DNA of 64,000 nucleotides from Variovorax paradoxus (lineage in GTDB: Bacteria > Pseudomonadota > Gammaproteobacteria > Burkholderiales > Burkholderiaceae_C). How positions within the stretch are numbered: the stretch's first letter is position 1; the number at the start of each line of letters is the position of its first letter. The position numbers and the translations under genes are program-made. The notes below the pieces were generated by a model. It was not told where the DNA came from and ran no database searches. It saw only the letters and a list, made by a program, of their open reading frames with translations. The stretch is taken from positions 124,001 to 188,000 of the forward strand of contig NZ_JAGGNU010000056.1 in the NCBI RefSeq assembly GCF_018614915.1. Reading direction: 5' to 3'. Shown here one piece after another: positions 43,383 through 54,641 of the stretch.

Positions 43383-44626
43383 CGCGCGAGGCCCAGGCCT
43401 TCGAGGTCGATCTCGGGCTTGCGCCCGCCGATCAGGTCGGCCATCACGCGGCCGGTGCCGGCCGCCATGGTCCAGCCCAGCGTGCCGTGGCCCGTGGCCA
43501 GGAGCAGCTTCGCAACGGTGGTGGCGCCGAGGACGGGCGTGCCATCGGGCGTCATCGGCCGCAGGCCGGTCCAGAACTCGGCGCCTTCGACCTTGCCGCC
43601 CTGCGGGAACAGATCGGTGACCACGTGCTCCAGCGTGTGGCGCCGGCGGCCGTCCAGCCGCAGGTCATAGCCCGAGAGCTGCGCCGTGCCGCCGACGCGG
43701 ATGCGCTCGCCCAGCCTCGTCACGGCGACCTTGAAGGTCTCGTCCATCACCGTGGACGCGGGTGCCATCGCTGCGTCGCTGATCGGCAGCGTGATCGAGA
43801 AGCCCTTCACCGGGTAGACCGGCAAGCGGATGCCCAGCGGCTTCAGCAGCTTCGGCGAATAGCTGCCCAAGGCCATCACGTAGCGCTCGGCACGGAACGG
43901 GCCGGCGTCGGTGTGCACGGCGGTCACGCCGCTGGCGTCGTGCGCGATGTCGGTGATGCCGACGCCGAAGCGAAAGCGCGCGCCCGCGGCTTCCGCCAGC
44001 TGCGCCAGGCCCTGCGTGAACTTGAAGCAGTCGCCGGTCTCGTCGCCGGGCAGGCGCAGGCCACCGACGAACTTGTTCCTCACTGCGGCCAGCGCCGGCT
44101 CGTGCCGCACGCAGCCTTCGCGGTCCAGCAGCTGGTAGGGCACGCCATAGGCCTTGAGAATCTCGATGTCCTTGCCGGTGCCATCCAGCTGCTTCTGCGT
44201 GCGGAACAGCTGCAACGTGCCGAGCGCGCGCTCGTCGTAGCGGATGCCGGTGTCGGCGCGCAGTTGCTGCAGGCAGTCGCGGCTGTACTCGGCCAGCCGC
44301 ACCATGCGGCCCTTGTTGAGCTCGTAGCGCGCATGCGTGCAGTTGCAGAGCAGCGCGATGCCCCAGCGCCACATCGCCGGATCGAGCATCGGCTTGATGA
44401 CCAGCGGGCTGTGCCGCATCAGGAGCCACTTGACGGCCTTGAGCGGCACGCCGGGCCCGGCCCACGGCGCCGAGTAGCCGGGCGACACCTCGCCCGCGTT
44501 GGCATAGCTGGTCTCCAGCCCCGGCGCCCGCTGGCGGTCGAGCACGGTGACCTCGTGGCCGGCCTTGGCGAGGTAGTAGGCGATGGTGGTGCCGATCACG
44601 CCGCTGCCCAGAATCAGTACTTGCAT
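43373..44626 (-). CDS. dadA: D-amino acid dehydrogenase
   Basis: DadA oxidatively deaminates D-amino acids and passes electrons to the respiratory chain at the inner membrane. The 417-aa protein begins with the FAD dinucleotide motif [32 protein letters not shown], followed by [22 protein letters not shown]. It ends with [16 protein letters not shown] and [25 protein letters not shown], all normal DadA blocks. Start ATG 44626 is well supported; upstream frame to 45109 is the antisense image of the next gene. It lies 20 bases after the panE-like gene. Confidence 0.93.
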   Translation of the reverse strand: MQVLILGSGVIGTTIAYYLAKAGHEVTVLDRQRAPGLETSYANAGEVSPGYSAPWAGPGVPLKAVKWLLMRHSPLVIKPMLDPAMWRWGIALLCNCTHARYELNKGRMVRLAEYSRDCLQQLRADTGIRYDERALGTLQLFRTQKQLDGTGKDIEILKAYGVPYQLLDREGCVRHEPALAAVRNKFVGGLRLPGDETGDCFKFTQGLAQLAEAAGARFRFGVGITDIAHDASGVTAVHTDAGPFRAERYVMALGSYSPKLLKPLGIRLPVYPVKGFSITLPISDAAMAPASTVMDETFKVAVTRLGERIRVGGTAQLSGYDLRLDGRRRHTLEHVVTDLFPQGGKVEGAEFWTGLRPMTPDGTPVLGATTVAKLLLATGHGTLGWTMAAGTGRVMADLIGGRKPEIDLEGLGLARYA

Positions 44627-44646
44627 GGCACCCTTGGAATGGACGT

Positions 44647-45666
44647 CTAGGACAAACGCAGTGCCGACTGCAATCGCTCGGCCGACAAGTGCTCCGGCCG
44701 CTGGGGCCAGGCTTTGAGCAGTTCCACCATCTTGGCGTTGAGCGGCGCGCGCGCGCCGTTCGACTTGGCGAGCCGCACCACCTCGCCGCACAGCGCGTCG
44801 ATCTCGGTGCGTCGGCCCAGCGCCAGGTCGTCGGCCATGCTGGAGCGCGCCTTGTCGTCGATACGCAGCATGCGCGCCGCGGCCAGGCGAAACAGCGGCG
44901 TCGGCAGGCGCAGGATGAAGGGCAGCCGCCGCGCCGGCACCGCCGCGAGCTGCGCCGGCGCGATGTTGGCCCACGAGAGCGCTTCCAGCGCCTCGTCCAT
45001 CAGCGCCGCGAGGCAGAGGCGGTAGCCGCGGTCGAGCAGCTGCTCGCGCAGCGGCAGGCCCGAGAGCGCGTTGACGGGGTTGTTGAGATTGAGCAGCAGC
45101 TTGCCCCACTGGATCGACAGCATGTCGTCGTAGCGGTCGATCGGCACGCCCGCGCGATCGAACACGGCCAGCCAGGGCCGCAGCGCCCGGCTGCGCTGGG
45201 CCGCCAACCGGCCCGCCGTGCCGCGGTGGAAGCTGCCGGGCTCGATCTCCGCCACGTTGTACGGCACCATCCCGCGCAGCACGTAGAGCGTGGGCGCGAC
45301 CTGCGATGCGACCGCCGCGTTCGAGACACCGTTCTGCAGCGAGAGCACCGGCGTGCCGGCCGGCAGCGCCTCGGCCAGCTCGGTTGCGGCCTCGGCGGTG
45401 GCGTTGCTCCTCACGGTCAGGAGCACCAGCGAGGGCCGTATGCCCTGAGGCACCCGCTCCTCGAGCTGCAGTGCATGGGCCGGCACGTGGCGCTCCATGC
45501 CGTCGAGATCGCTGAGCGTGATGCCGCGCCGCGCGATCACCTGCAGCACGCGCGGGCGGCCGACGAAGACGACGCGCACGCCCTCTGCGGCGAGGCTGCC
45601 GCCGATGAAGCAGCCGATGGTGCCGGCGCCCATCACGAGCACGTCGACCGGCGCCGCCTCATCCAT
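44647..45666 (-). CDS. 2-dehydropantoate 2-reductase family protein (PanE/ApbA-like)
   Basis: This 339-aa NADPH-dependent reductase has the Rossmann site [30 protein letters not shown] (residues 8-38). The family region [12 protein letters not shown] and the catalytic-lysine block [16 protein letters not shown] come next. The C-terminal domain ends with [33 protein letters not shown]. It could make pantoate, but several related ketoacid reductases share the fold, so no symbol is given. ATG 45666 is used; TTG 45672 would add two residues. It lies upstream of dadA on the same strand. Confidence 0.87.
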   Translation of the reverse strand: MDEAAPVDVLVMGAGTIGCFIGGSLAAEGVRVVFVGRPRVLQVIARRGITLSDLDGMERHVPAHALQLEERVPQGIRPSLVLLTVRSNATAEAATELAEALPAGTPVLSLQNGVSNAAVASQVAPTLYVLRGMVPYNVAEIEPGSFHRGTAGRLAAQRSRALRPWLAVFDRAGVPIDRYDDMLSIQWGKLLLNLNNPVNALSGLPLREQLLDRGYRLCLAALMDEALEALSWANIAPAQLAAVPARRLPFILRLPTPLFRLAAARMLRIDDKARSSMADDLALGRRTEIDALCGEVVRLAKSNGARAPLNAKMVELLKAWPQRPEHLSAERLQSALRLS

Positions 45667-45786
45667 GGGCAAAGGTCTCCCCCGGCATGGGGCTCGCGCC
45701 CAGCGCCGTGATCAGGAGCAGAAATATCCGAAAGGCCCGCCGCATCCGTATCACTATGACATGGACGGCCCGCGGCGGGCAGGGTT

Positions 45787-48411
<2,625 letters not shown>

Positions 48412-48430
48412 TTTTTCTGAACGGACAGTG

Positions 48431-48856
48431 TCAAACAAGCAATTGGAAACGCAAGCCGGCAAAACGCTTGAAATCGCGGTCGAAGGTGCCGACCTCGGCG
48501 TTGTGTTCGATGGCGAGGGCTGCGAGATGGGCGTCGTTGGTCAGGTTGCCGCCGGTGCCTGCGGCCACCAGCAATCGCCCGAGGATACCGGCGTGCCGGG
48601 GACCGGGATGAAGAACGCGCACCTGCGGATGGCTGAGCCATTCGTCGACCAGGCCCATCGCCTGGTCGATCGGGACCGGCTGTGCGAAGAGGCCCGGCCG
48701 CGTGGCGATGCGAATGAAGCCGACGAGCGCCAGCCATGCCATCCCGAGCCCCTGCGGATGTGCGAAGGAGCCTTCCAGCCACTCCTTGGCCGCGGCGTGA
48801 TGGAGGCTTTCCTCCAGCACGGCGTTCACCAGCACGTTGACATCCGGCAGTTTCAT
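48431..48856 (-). CDS. PIN-domain toxin (VapC family)
   Basis: This 141-aa PIN-domain ribonuclease has the N-terminal Asp of [17 protein letters not shown] central helical region follows, and the C-terminal acidic cluster is [29 protein letters not shown]. These give the usual catalytic Asp set. Its start overlaps the antitoxin stop by 4 bases (ATGA). As family knowledge, VapC toxins cleave RNA and are held by the cognate antitoxin until it is degraded. Confidence 0.88.
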   Translation of the reverse strand: MKLPDVNVLVNAVLEESLHHAAAKEWLEGSFAHPQGLGMAWLALVGFIRIATRPGLFAQPVPIDQAMGLVDEWLSHPQVRVLHPGPRHAGILGRLLVAAGTGGNLTNDAHLAALAIEHNAEVGTFDRDFKRFAGLRFQLLV

Positions 48857-49134
48857 CGGCCCTTACGCAGCTTTTCGATGAGGGCCTGGTCCTCGAGCTC
48901 GCCGGCCAGCTTGTTCAAGCGCGTCATGTCGATCTTCGGATTGGGCTTGCCCATCTTGAAGGTCCGCTGCACGAAGGGCGGCAGCTTGGCGGCCGGCTTG
49001 GCGACGGCGTCGAGCGGCACGATCTTCGCGACCGGCTTGTTGTGCCGCATGATGATGACTTCCTCGCCGGCTTCGGCGCGCGCGACGTACTCGCTCAGAT
49101 GGGTTTTCGCTTCGAACAGTCCGACGGCTTCCAT
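48853..49134 (-). CDS. Phd/YefM family antitoxin
   Basis: This 93-aa antitoxin begins at ATG 49134 with the Phd/YefM DNA-binding fold (MEAVGLFEAKTHLSEYVARAEAGEEVIIMRHNKPVAKIVPL). A charged C-terminal tail ([27 protein letters not shown]) should bind and block the PIN toxin. A TTG at 49167 would start inside the palindrome and is not favoured. The 21-base palindrome 15 bases upstream is a likely autoregulatory operator. Confidence 0.88.
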   Translation of the reverse strand: MEAVGLFEAKTHLSEYVARAEAGEEVIIMRHNKPVAKIVPLDAVAKPAAKLPPFVQRTFKMGKPNPKIDMTRLNKLAGELEDQALIEKLRKGR

Positions 49135-49148
49135 GAACAGCTCCGGAG

Positions 49149-49169
49149 ATTTGGTTGAATCAACCAAAT
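49149..49169. promoter_or_regulatory. palindromic operator of the toxin-antitoxin pair
   Basis: ATTTGGTTGA (49149-49158), one A, then TCAACCAAAT (49160-49169) make a perfect palindrome with 10-bp arms. It lies 15 bases before the antitoxin ATG and 18 bases before the divergent 49187 gene. Phd-type antitoxins bind such sites with their toxin as co-repressor, so conditional autorepression is the natural reading. Confidence 0.7.
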
Positions 49170-49186
49170 TTTAGCAGCACGCGACC

Positions 49187-49561
49187 ATGCACTTCTCACT
49201 CCTCGCCGACGGCGTGCTCCTGGTGCACGGCCTGTTCATCCTGTTCGCAGTCGCGGGCGGCGCCCTGGTATGGCACTGGCCGCGGCTCGCGTGGCTGCAT
49301 CTGCCAGCGGTACTCTGGGCCGCCTGGATCGCATGGACCGGCGGGGAATGTCCGCTGACTCCGCTGGAGAACGAACTGCGGTTCGCCGCCGGCCAGGCCG
49401 GCTACAGCGGCGGCTTCATCGACCACTACCTGCTCGGCGCGATCTACCCCGAAGGCCTCACCCGCGTCGCGCAGATCGCATCGGGCAGCTTCGTCGCCGT
49501 GCTCAACCTGGCCGTTTACGTGCTGCTGCTTCGGCGCAGGCAGCGCGTACGACATATTTAA
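49187..49561 (+). CDS. DUF2784 family membrane protein
   Basis: This 124-aa protein matches DUF2784 as I recall it: MHFSLLADGVLLVHGLFILFAVAGGALVW, then WIAWTGGECPLTPLENELR and FIDHYLLGAIYPEG. Three to four membrane helices are predicted. The function is unknown; the conserved Cys-Pro-Leu-Thr-Pro-Leu-Glu block and the His-Tyr may bind a ligand or metal. It is divergent from the antitoxin gene across the shared palindrome. Confidence 0.85.
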   Translation: MHFSLLADGVLLVHGLFILFAVAGGALVWHWPRLAWLHLPAVLWAAWIAWTGGECPLTPLENELRFAAGQAGYSGGFIDHYLLGAIYPEGLTRVAQIASGSFVAVLNLAVYVLLLRRRQRVRHI

Positions 49562-49652
49562 ACCTGAAAACAAAAGATGTAATCTCCAGCCAAACAACTC
49601 GCCGTCGGCACAACACGCGCCCGACAAGACTGCTTGGCCCGAGGAGGTCATC

Positions 49653-50612
49653 ATGCTCGGTGAATTCGTCCCAAGGGAACAGTCGGCCATCCTTGCCGCA
49701 CGCGCGCGGCGGCAGCCGCAGCACCTGCTCGAATTCGAGCCCGACGTGGTGCGCAGTTCATACAACCTGCGGCCGTTCCTGATCCATCACCATCTCTGCG
49801 AGCACACCGGCTTCTCGCTGGATGCGCTGTCCGCGCTTTGCCGGCGGCTGCCGCGCGGTCAGGTGCAGTACCGCGTCGGCGCCATCCCGGGCGATGCGCA
49901 CTTCGACTCTTCCTATGCGCGCTACGGCGAGGGCCTGCACTTCGACGACGTGCTGGAGCACTTCGAAGAGCGCAAGGCCTACATCTGCATCTACAACCCC
50001 GAACGCGATGCGGGCTACCGGCCGGTGCTGGAGGGCCTCCTGGCCGAGATCGCCGCGGCCATCGAAGGCATCGATCCGGTGATCACCTGGTACTCGACCT
50101 ACGTCTTCATCTCGACGCGCGACGCGGTCACGCCCTATCACATGGACCGCGAGATGAACTTCCTGCTGCAGGTGCGCGGCGCCAAGGAGGTGATGCTCTG
50201 GGATCCGCACGACGACGAGATCATGAGTCCCGCCGACAAGGATCGCCTGCTCGCGGCCTTCAAGAGCAGGCGCCCGACCTATAGCCCTTCGTTCGAGGCC
50301 AAGGCGATGCACTACGAGTTGCGGCCCGGGCTCGGCGTGCACCATCCATTCATCGCGCCGCACCGTGTGCATACCGGACCCGAGCTGCCCATCTCCCTGG
50401 CCCTCACCTTTCGCACGCGGAAATCCGACATGTGGACCAGCGCGCATGCCTTCAACAACGTGATGCGCAGCTGCGGCTGGTCGCCGGCGGAGGTGGGGGC
50501 GCTGCATCCATACGCCGACCGCGCCAAAGCGGCGGCGGCGCACGCGATGGATGTTCCGCTCGCGCTGTTGCGCAAGCGCCGGCACGCGCATTCGGCCGCG
50601 GAGAACACGTGA
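49653..50612 (+). CDS. cupin-like / JmjC-domain protein
   Basis: This 319-aa protein has the iron-binding facial triad of JmjC or cupin-like oxygenases: His163-Met-Asp165 in TPYHMDREMNFLLQVRGAKEVMLWDP, with His237 or His240 in PFIAPHRVHTG. The N-terminal 150 residues are a helical cap that often substitutes as a dimerisation part. The start has GAGGAGG just upstream. Family members are Fe(II)/2-oxoglutarate hydroxylases; the substrate is unknown. It lies between a small membrane protein and the divergent FAD oxidoreductase. Confidence 0.8.
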   Translation: MLGEFVPREQSAILAARARRQPQHLLEFEPDVVRSSYNLRPFLIHHHLCEHTGFSLDALSALCRRLPRGQVQYRVGAIPGDAHFDSSYARYGEGLHFDDVLEHFEERKAYICIYNPERDAGYRPVLEGLLAEIAAAIEGIDPVITWYSTYVFISTRDAVTPYHMDREMNFLLQVRGAKEVMLWDPHDDEIMSPADKDRLLAAFKSRRPTYSPSFEAKAMHYELRPGLGVHHPFIAPHRVHTGPELPISLALTFRTRKSDMWTSAHAFNNVMRSCGWSPAEVGALHPYADRAKAAAAHAMDVPLALLRKRRHAHSAAENT

Positions 50613-50626
50613 CGCCGGCTCCGTGG

Positions 50627-52057
50627 CTACTGCCCGCTGGCCGGCTCGATGTTCAGGTTCATGCGGAACAGGTTGCCGGGATCGAACCGCTTCTTCGCGG
50701 CCTGCAGGCGCGGGTAGTTCGTGCCGTAGCTCCCGGCGACGCGCTCGGCTTCGTCCTCCGTCAGGAAATTGACGTAGCCGCCGCCGGTGGCGTGCGGCGC
50801 GGCATCCTGGAAGACCTGCCGCGCCCAGGCGCGCACCTTCTCGTCGTCGCCCGCGTCGGACCAGCGGCCGTGCACGTTCATGATGTAGCGCGCGTCGCGC
50901 CCGACGAAGGCGGTGTCCTCCGGCTTCACGCGCGCCATCGCACCGCCGAGCTGGGCCATGAAGATCTCGCACTCCGGCCCAGGCAGGCGGCTGGCGGAGT
51001 CGATCAGGACATCGAGCGCGGCATCGCTCAGCGTGCTGAAGTTGTTGGTCTTCCAGTAGTTGCGGCTGCCCGGCCCGAGCAGCGGATCGAAGGCAGTCTG
51101 GAAGCCGGCGTAGGGCGTCGGCCCCAGCGCGCTGCCGACCGGATCGCCGAACTGCAGCACCGGCGCCGCGGCGCGCTGGCCGGCTTCGAGATCGCCGCAG
51201 TAGACCAGCGGAAGAACCACCACCTCGGTGCCATGGACCGATTCGGGCAGGAAGGGCAGCGGCGGCGCCTTGCGCAGCACCGCCCACACGCTGAGCTCGT
51301 CGGGCGCGCCGGCGGTGAAGTCGCGCCAGGCGCGCAGGACCTGGCGCGCCTGTGCGAAGGGGTAGACGACCAGGCCGGCATGAACCTCGGGGCCGACTGG
51401 ATGCAGCTGGAACTCGAACGAGGTCGCCACGCCGAAGTTGCCGCCGCCGCCGCGCAGGGCCCAGAACAGCTCCGGCTCCGAGCTGGACGAAGCGGTGCGC
51501 ACGGCACCGTCGGCCGTCACGATCGTGACGCCGAGCAGGTTGTCGACGGTGAGGCCGAGGCGGCGCGTCAGCCAGCCGAAGCCGCCGCCAAGCGTGAGCC
51601 CGGCCACGCCCGTCGTCGAGTTGATGCCGAGCGGCGTGGCCAGGCCGTGGGCCTGCGCCTCGCGATCGAAGTCGCCGAGCAGCGCGCCGGCAGCGACGCG
51701 CGCCCTTCGCTTCGCGGCATCGACGACGACCGTGCGCATGCCCGACAGGTCGATCACGAGGCCGCCCTCCGCGATCGCGTTGCCCGCGATGTGATGGCCG
51801 CCGGCGTGCACGCTCAAGAGCATCTGCTGTTTTGCGGCAAAGCGCACGGCAGCCTGGACGTCGCCATCCGCCAGGCAGCGCGCGATCAGCGCCGGCCGGC
51901 GGTCGACCGTGCCGTTCCAGACCTTGCGCGCTTCGTCGTAGCCCGCATCGCCGGCGCCGAGCACGCCGCCGCCGATCTGTGCCGCGAAGGCGTCGATGTC
52001 GGACTGCGGCATTTGCCGGGCATCCTTGTCCAGCGTCAGGTAGGTCAGAGATTCCAT
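50627..52057 (-). CDS. FAD-linked oxidoreductase (PCMH/berberine bridge type)
   Basis: This 476-aa flavoprotein has the PCMH FAD-binding domain: VHAGGHHIAGNAIAEGGLVIDLSGM, where a His (GGHHIAGN) can bind FAD covalently. GLTLGGGFGWLTRRLGLTVDNLL and FWALRGGGGNFGVATSFEF follow. The C-terminus has the berberine bridge motif LQAAKKRFDPGNLFRMNLNI. Substrates of relatives are sugars, alkaloids or phenols. It is divergent from the NTF2-like and TetR genes and shares their promoter region with a perfect 24-bp operator. Confidence 0.9.
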   Translation of the reverse strand: MESLTYLTLDKDARQMPQSDIDAFAAQIGGGVLGAGDAGYDEARKVWNGTVDRRPALIARCLADGDVQAAVRFAAKQQMLLSVHAGGHHIAGNAIAEGGLVIDLSGMRTVVVDAAKRRARVAAGALLGDFDREAQAHGLATPLGINSTTGVAGLTLGGGFGWLTRRLGLTVDNLLGVTIVTADGAVRTASSSSEPELFWALRGGGGNFGVATSFEFQLHPVGPEVHAGLVVYPFAQARQVLRAWRDFTAGAPDELSVWAVLRKAPPLPFLPESVHGTEVVVLPLVYCGDLEAGQRAAAPVLQFGDPVGSALGPTPYAGFQTAFDPLLGPGSRNYWKTNNFSTLSDAALDVLIDSASRLPGPECEIFMAQLGGAMARVKPEDTAFVGRDARYIMNVHGRWSDAGDDEKVRAWARQVFQDAAPHATGGGYVNFLTEDEAERVAGSYGTNYPRLQAAKKRFDPGNLFRMNLNIEPASGQ

Positions 52058-52208
52058 GTGATGCTCCCGGAGTGAACGCGTTGAAAAGCCGGAGGCTCAT
52101 TCTTGCGATCTGGCAGCTCCCGCGCCTGACCGGGCGTCCTTTAAATCTGCCCGCGCGTCCGGGGCGCGGCGCGTCGGGCGCCCTTGGACGCTTATGAGAT
52201 AAATTTCT

Positions 52209-52237
52209 TGTAATGAGATTGAAATCTCATTACGATG
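52209..52237. promoter_or_regulatory. operator-overlapped promoter of the TetR module
   Basis: On the plus strand TTGTAA (52209-52214) and TACGAT (52232-52237) are separated by 17 bases. Over them lies a perfect inverted repeat: GTAATGAGATT (52211-52221), GA, AATCTCATTAC (52224-52234). An 11-bp-armed operator sitting on the promoter is a typical TetR repressor site. The neighbouring tetR gene and the divergent FAD oxidoreductase should both be affected. Confidence 0.7.
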
Positions 52238-52268
52238 ACAACACCCCAATCCCGCAAGGACGCTCACC

Positions 52269-52694
52269 ATGGCACTGACCCGCAGCGAAATGGATCGCAA
52301 GCTCGACGAGCATTTCAACTTCGAAGCCCAGGACAACGTGGAGGGTGTGCTGGCCACGCTCGCCGCCGACGTCGAGCACGACGTGGTCGGCTGGCCCAGC
52401 GGCCCCAACCGCGGCCGCGAAGGCGCGCGCCCGTTCTACGAGGCGCTGTTCGCCGACCTGGCCGAGGGCAAGGTCGAATCCCGGCGCCGCCTCTACGGCG
52501 ACAACTTCATGGTCGACGATTCGCTATGGAGCGGCCGGGCGCCGGGCCACCCCTTCGGCCTGGACGGTCGCGACCGCCCACTGGCCTTCCGCCTGCTGCA
52601 CGTGATCGAGTTTGCCGACAGCGGCGACATCCGCAGGGAGAACGTCTGGGTCGACCTCGGCGCCATCCTGCAGCAGTTGCCCCAGGCGAGCTGA
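52269..52694 (+). CDS. NTF2-like / SnoaL family protein
   Basis: This 141-aa protein matches the SnoaL-like NTF2 fold: MDRKLDEHFNFEAQDNVEGVLATLAADVEHDVVGWPSG, GREGARPFYEALFADLAEGK and LAFRLLHVIEFADSGDIRRENVWVDLGAIL. Members are small enzymes or ligand carriers. AAGGA precedes ATG 52269. It is the first gene of the three-gene plus-strand unit with tetR and the cytochrome gene, all behind the operator. Confidence 0.85.
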   Translation: MALTRSEMDRKLDEHFNFEAQDNVEGVLATLAADVEHDVVGWPSGPNRGREGARPFYEALFADLAEGKVESRRRLYGDNFMVDDSLWSGRAPGHPFGLDGRDRPLAFRLLHVIEFADSGDIRRENVWVDLGAILQQLPQAS

Positions 52695-52696
52695 AC

Positions 52697-53380
52697 ATGG
52701 CCGGCAACGAAGGCCGTCCCCAGCAAAAACAGCGCACCCGCAAGGCCCTGCTGCAGGCCGCGTCGCAACTGACGAAACAGGGACGCCGGCCGACGCTCGA
52801 GGAGATCGCCGAAGAGGCGCTGGTTTCCCGCGCCACCGCCTACCGCTATTTTCCGAACGTCGAGGCGCTGCATCTGGAGGCCTCGATCGACATCGAGACG
52901 CCGCAGGCCGAAGACGCGCTGCGCGGCGCGCCCGAGGGCGACGTGATCGCCCGTCTCGAGCACGTGGACGATGCGCTGCACACCATGATCGCCGCCAACG
53001 AAGCGCCGCTGCGCATGATGCTGGCGCAGTCGCTGGAGCGAAGCGCCCGCGGCGAAACCGACGCGCAGCTGCCGGCACGCCAGAACCGCCGCACGCCGCT
53101 GCTCGAAGCCGCGCTCGCCCCGGCGAATGGCTCCATCAGGCCGGCGGCGCTGAAGAACCTCAAGCACGCGCTGGCACTGGTGATCGGTCCTGAAGCCATG
53201 GTGGTCTTCAAGGACGTGCTTCGGCTCGACGATGCCGAGGCGCGCAAGGTCAGGCGCTGGGCGATTCGGGCGCTGGTCGCGGCTGCGGCGCAGCCCACGC
53301 CCGCGCCGGCCAGGCCGGTTCAGCGCAAGCCGAAGGAAATGATTCTTCCCCCTCGATCTCGTCCAAGGAGTTCACCATGA
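52697..53380 (+). CDS. TetR family transcriptional regulator
   Basis: This 227-aa repressor has the TetR helix-turn-helix (RTRKALLQAASQLTKQGRRPTLEEIAEEALVSRATAYRYFPNVEALHLEA, residues about 12-62). The C-terminal ligand domain is variable, and the tail is Pro/Ala/Lys-rich. It starts 2 bases after the SnoaL-like gene and overlaps the cytochrome gene by ATGA. The palindrome at 52211-52234 is its probable operator. Confidence 0.92.
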   Translation: MAGNEGRPQQKQRTRKALLQAASQLTKQGRRPTLEEIAEEALVSRATAYRYFPNVEALHLEASIDIETPQAEDALRGAPEGDVIARLEHVDDALHTMIAANEAPLRMMLAQSLERSARGETDAQLPARQNRRTPLLEAALAPANGSIRPAALKNLKHALALVIGPEAMVVFKDVLRLDDAEARKVRRWAIRALVAAAAQPTPAPARPVQRKPKEMILPPRSRPRSSP

Positions 53381-53853
53381 CAGCGCACCCGAAATTCGTT
53401 GCCGCCGCATTCGCCCTTCTCGCCTGCGCCGGAACCCTGGCCGAGGCTGCGGAACCAAGCAAGGATCAACTGCGACGCGGCCGCTACCTGATACAGGTCG
53501 CCGGCTGCAACGATTGCCACACGCCCAACTACGGACCCAGCAACGGCCAGGTCGACGAGAAGCTCTGGCTCACAGGCGATTCGCTGGGCTGGGCCGGTCC
53601 GTGGGGCACGACCTATGCCACCAACCTGCGCCTGATGATGGCCGGCATGAGCGAGCAGCAGTGGATCCGCCATGCGCGCAACATGCAGCCGCGGCCACCC
53701 ATGCCCTGGTTCAATGTCCGCGCCATGAGCGATGCCGACCTGAAGGCCATCTATGCGTACACCCGCTCGCTGGGGCCCGGCGGTTCGCCGGCACCCGCCT
53801 ATGTGCCGCCCGGCAGGAAGGCTGCGGGGCCGGTGGTGCAGTTTCCGGAGTGA
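53377..53853 (+). CDS. periplasmic monoheme cytochrome c
   Basis: This 158-aa protein has a signal peptide (cleavage about residue 24, EAAEPS) and one heme motif, GCNDCH (residues about 44-49). The candidate axial Met lies in PRPPMPWFN. It resembles cytochromes that accept electrons from periplasmic dehydrogenases. It overlaps the tetR stop by ATGA, so it may serve the FAD oxidoreductase of the same regulon, though that protein has no obvious signal peptide. The tRNA-Gly gene follows 62 bases later. Confidence 0.87.
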   Translation: MTAHPKFVAAAFALLACAGTLAEAAEPSKDQLRRGRYLIQVAGCNDCHTPNYGPSNGQVDEKLWLTGDSLGWAGPWGTTYATNLRLMMAGMSEQQWIRHARNMQPRPPMPWFNVRAMSDADLKAIYAYTRSLGPGGSPAPAYVPPGRKAAGPVVQFPE

Positions 53854-53915
53854 CGCCGCGTCGTGCAACGCTGGACGTTCATGCGGCAGCGACCGCAGTA
53901 GAATCCGCGCCTGCT

Positions 53916-53989
53916 GCGGGTGTAGTTCAATGGCAGAACGGCAGCTTCCCAAGCTTCATACGAGGGTTCGATTCCCTTCACCCGCTCCA
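53916..53989 (+). tRNA. tRNA-Gly (anticodon CCC)
   Basis: A complete 74-base cloverleaf: acceptor GCGGGTG pairs with CACCCGC, D-stem GTTC/GAAC, anticodon loop TTCCCAA (anticodon CCC), T-loop TTCGATT and encoded TCCA end. One pair in the anticodon stem is a C28-U42 mismatch (stem GCAGC with GCTTC). It closely resembles E. coli glyU. No other tRNA is near. Confidence 0.92.
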
Positions 53990-54011
53990 GCCCCAATCAT
54001 GACGTCTCACG

Positions 54012-54026
54012 GCCCCTCGGAGGGGC
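54012..54026 (+). terminator. GC hairpin after tRNA-Gly
   Basis: GCCCCT (54012-54017), loop CGG, AGGGGC (54021-54026) is a perfect 6-bp stem starting 22 bases after the tRNA. There is no T-run after it. It might end the tRNA transcript, but evidence is weak. Confidence 0.3.
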
Positions 54027-54233
54027 AGTTGTCGTTGCGCATCGAGGACCTATTGGCGCCATCGATGCCCCCCATTCATCCAAAGCGTTTTACCCCCGAA
54101 GCGCTCGTCCCTAAGCTCCGCCGACCTCCGATCCGCTCCCGTTGAGAGGAAAGGACCAAGGTCTGCAGATGCGTGCCTGGCTCTCCAGCGTTCGTCGACC
54201 TGGCGGTACGGAACGACAGAACGGAAGTGAACC

Positions 54234-54641
54234 ATGCCCAAGCTCCTCTTGCTGATCAGCGCCAACACCACCAAGCAGATCAAACTGCGCAAGCCGGAGA
54301 CCCGCATCGGGCGGGCCACGGCCAACGACGTCGTCATCCGGCATGAAAGGGTCAGCCGCTTCCATGCCGCGCTGGTCGTCGACGGTCCGTTCGTGACCAT
54401 CAAGAACCTCGCCAGCAGCAACGGCGTCTACGTGAACGACATCAAGGTGGAGGCGCAGCATCTTGTCGATGGCGACAGCATCTCCATCGGCGGCTGCAGA
54501 ATGCGCTTCCTGGCCGGCGATCAGGACTTCAGCTCCGTCGAGGCTTTGCGGCTGCTGACGATTCCCGGGCTTCCGGTCGAACTGGCATCCCGCCGCATCT
54601 CTCCGACATGGGCCGACGCCTTGCGTGGCGCGGCCGCTTGA
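54234..54641 (+). CDS. FHA-domain protein
   Basis: This 135-aa protein is a single forkhead-associated domain that binds phosphothreonine. Motifs are ETRIGRATANDVVIRHERVSRFHAALVV (Gly-Arg, Ser-Arg-x-His) and IKNLASSNGVYVNDIKVEAQHLVDGDSISIGGCRMRF (the NG of SSNGVYVN). The C-terminal 40 residues are not assigned. No kinase gene is adjacent. It lies alone between tRNA-Gly and rnk. Confidence 0.88.
   Translation: MPKLLLLISANTTKQIKLRKPETRIGRATANDVVIRHERVSRFHAALVVDGPFVTIKNLASSNGVYVNDIKVEAQHLVDGDSISIGGCRMRFLAGDQDFSSVEALRLLTIPGLPVELASRRISPTWADALRGAAA

Noticed and set aside
45680-45740. Small minus-strand signal-like ORF (MRRAFRIFLLLITALG...) before the panE-like gene
   Set aside because: Only 28 codons, overlapping the panE start, no ribosome-binding site of note and no match; probably chance.
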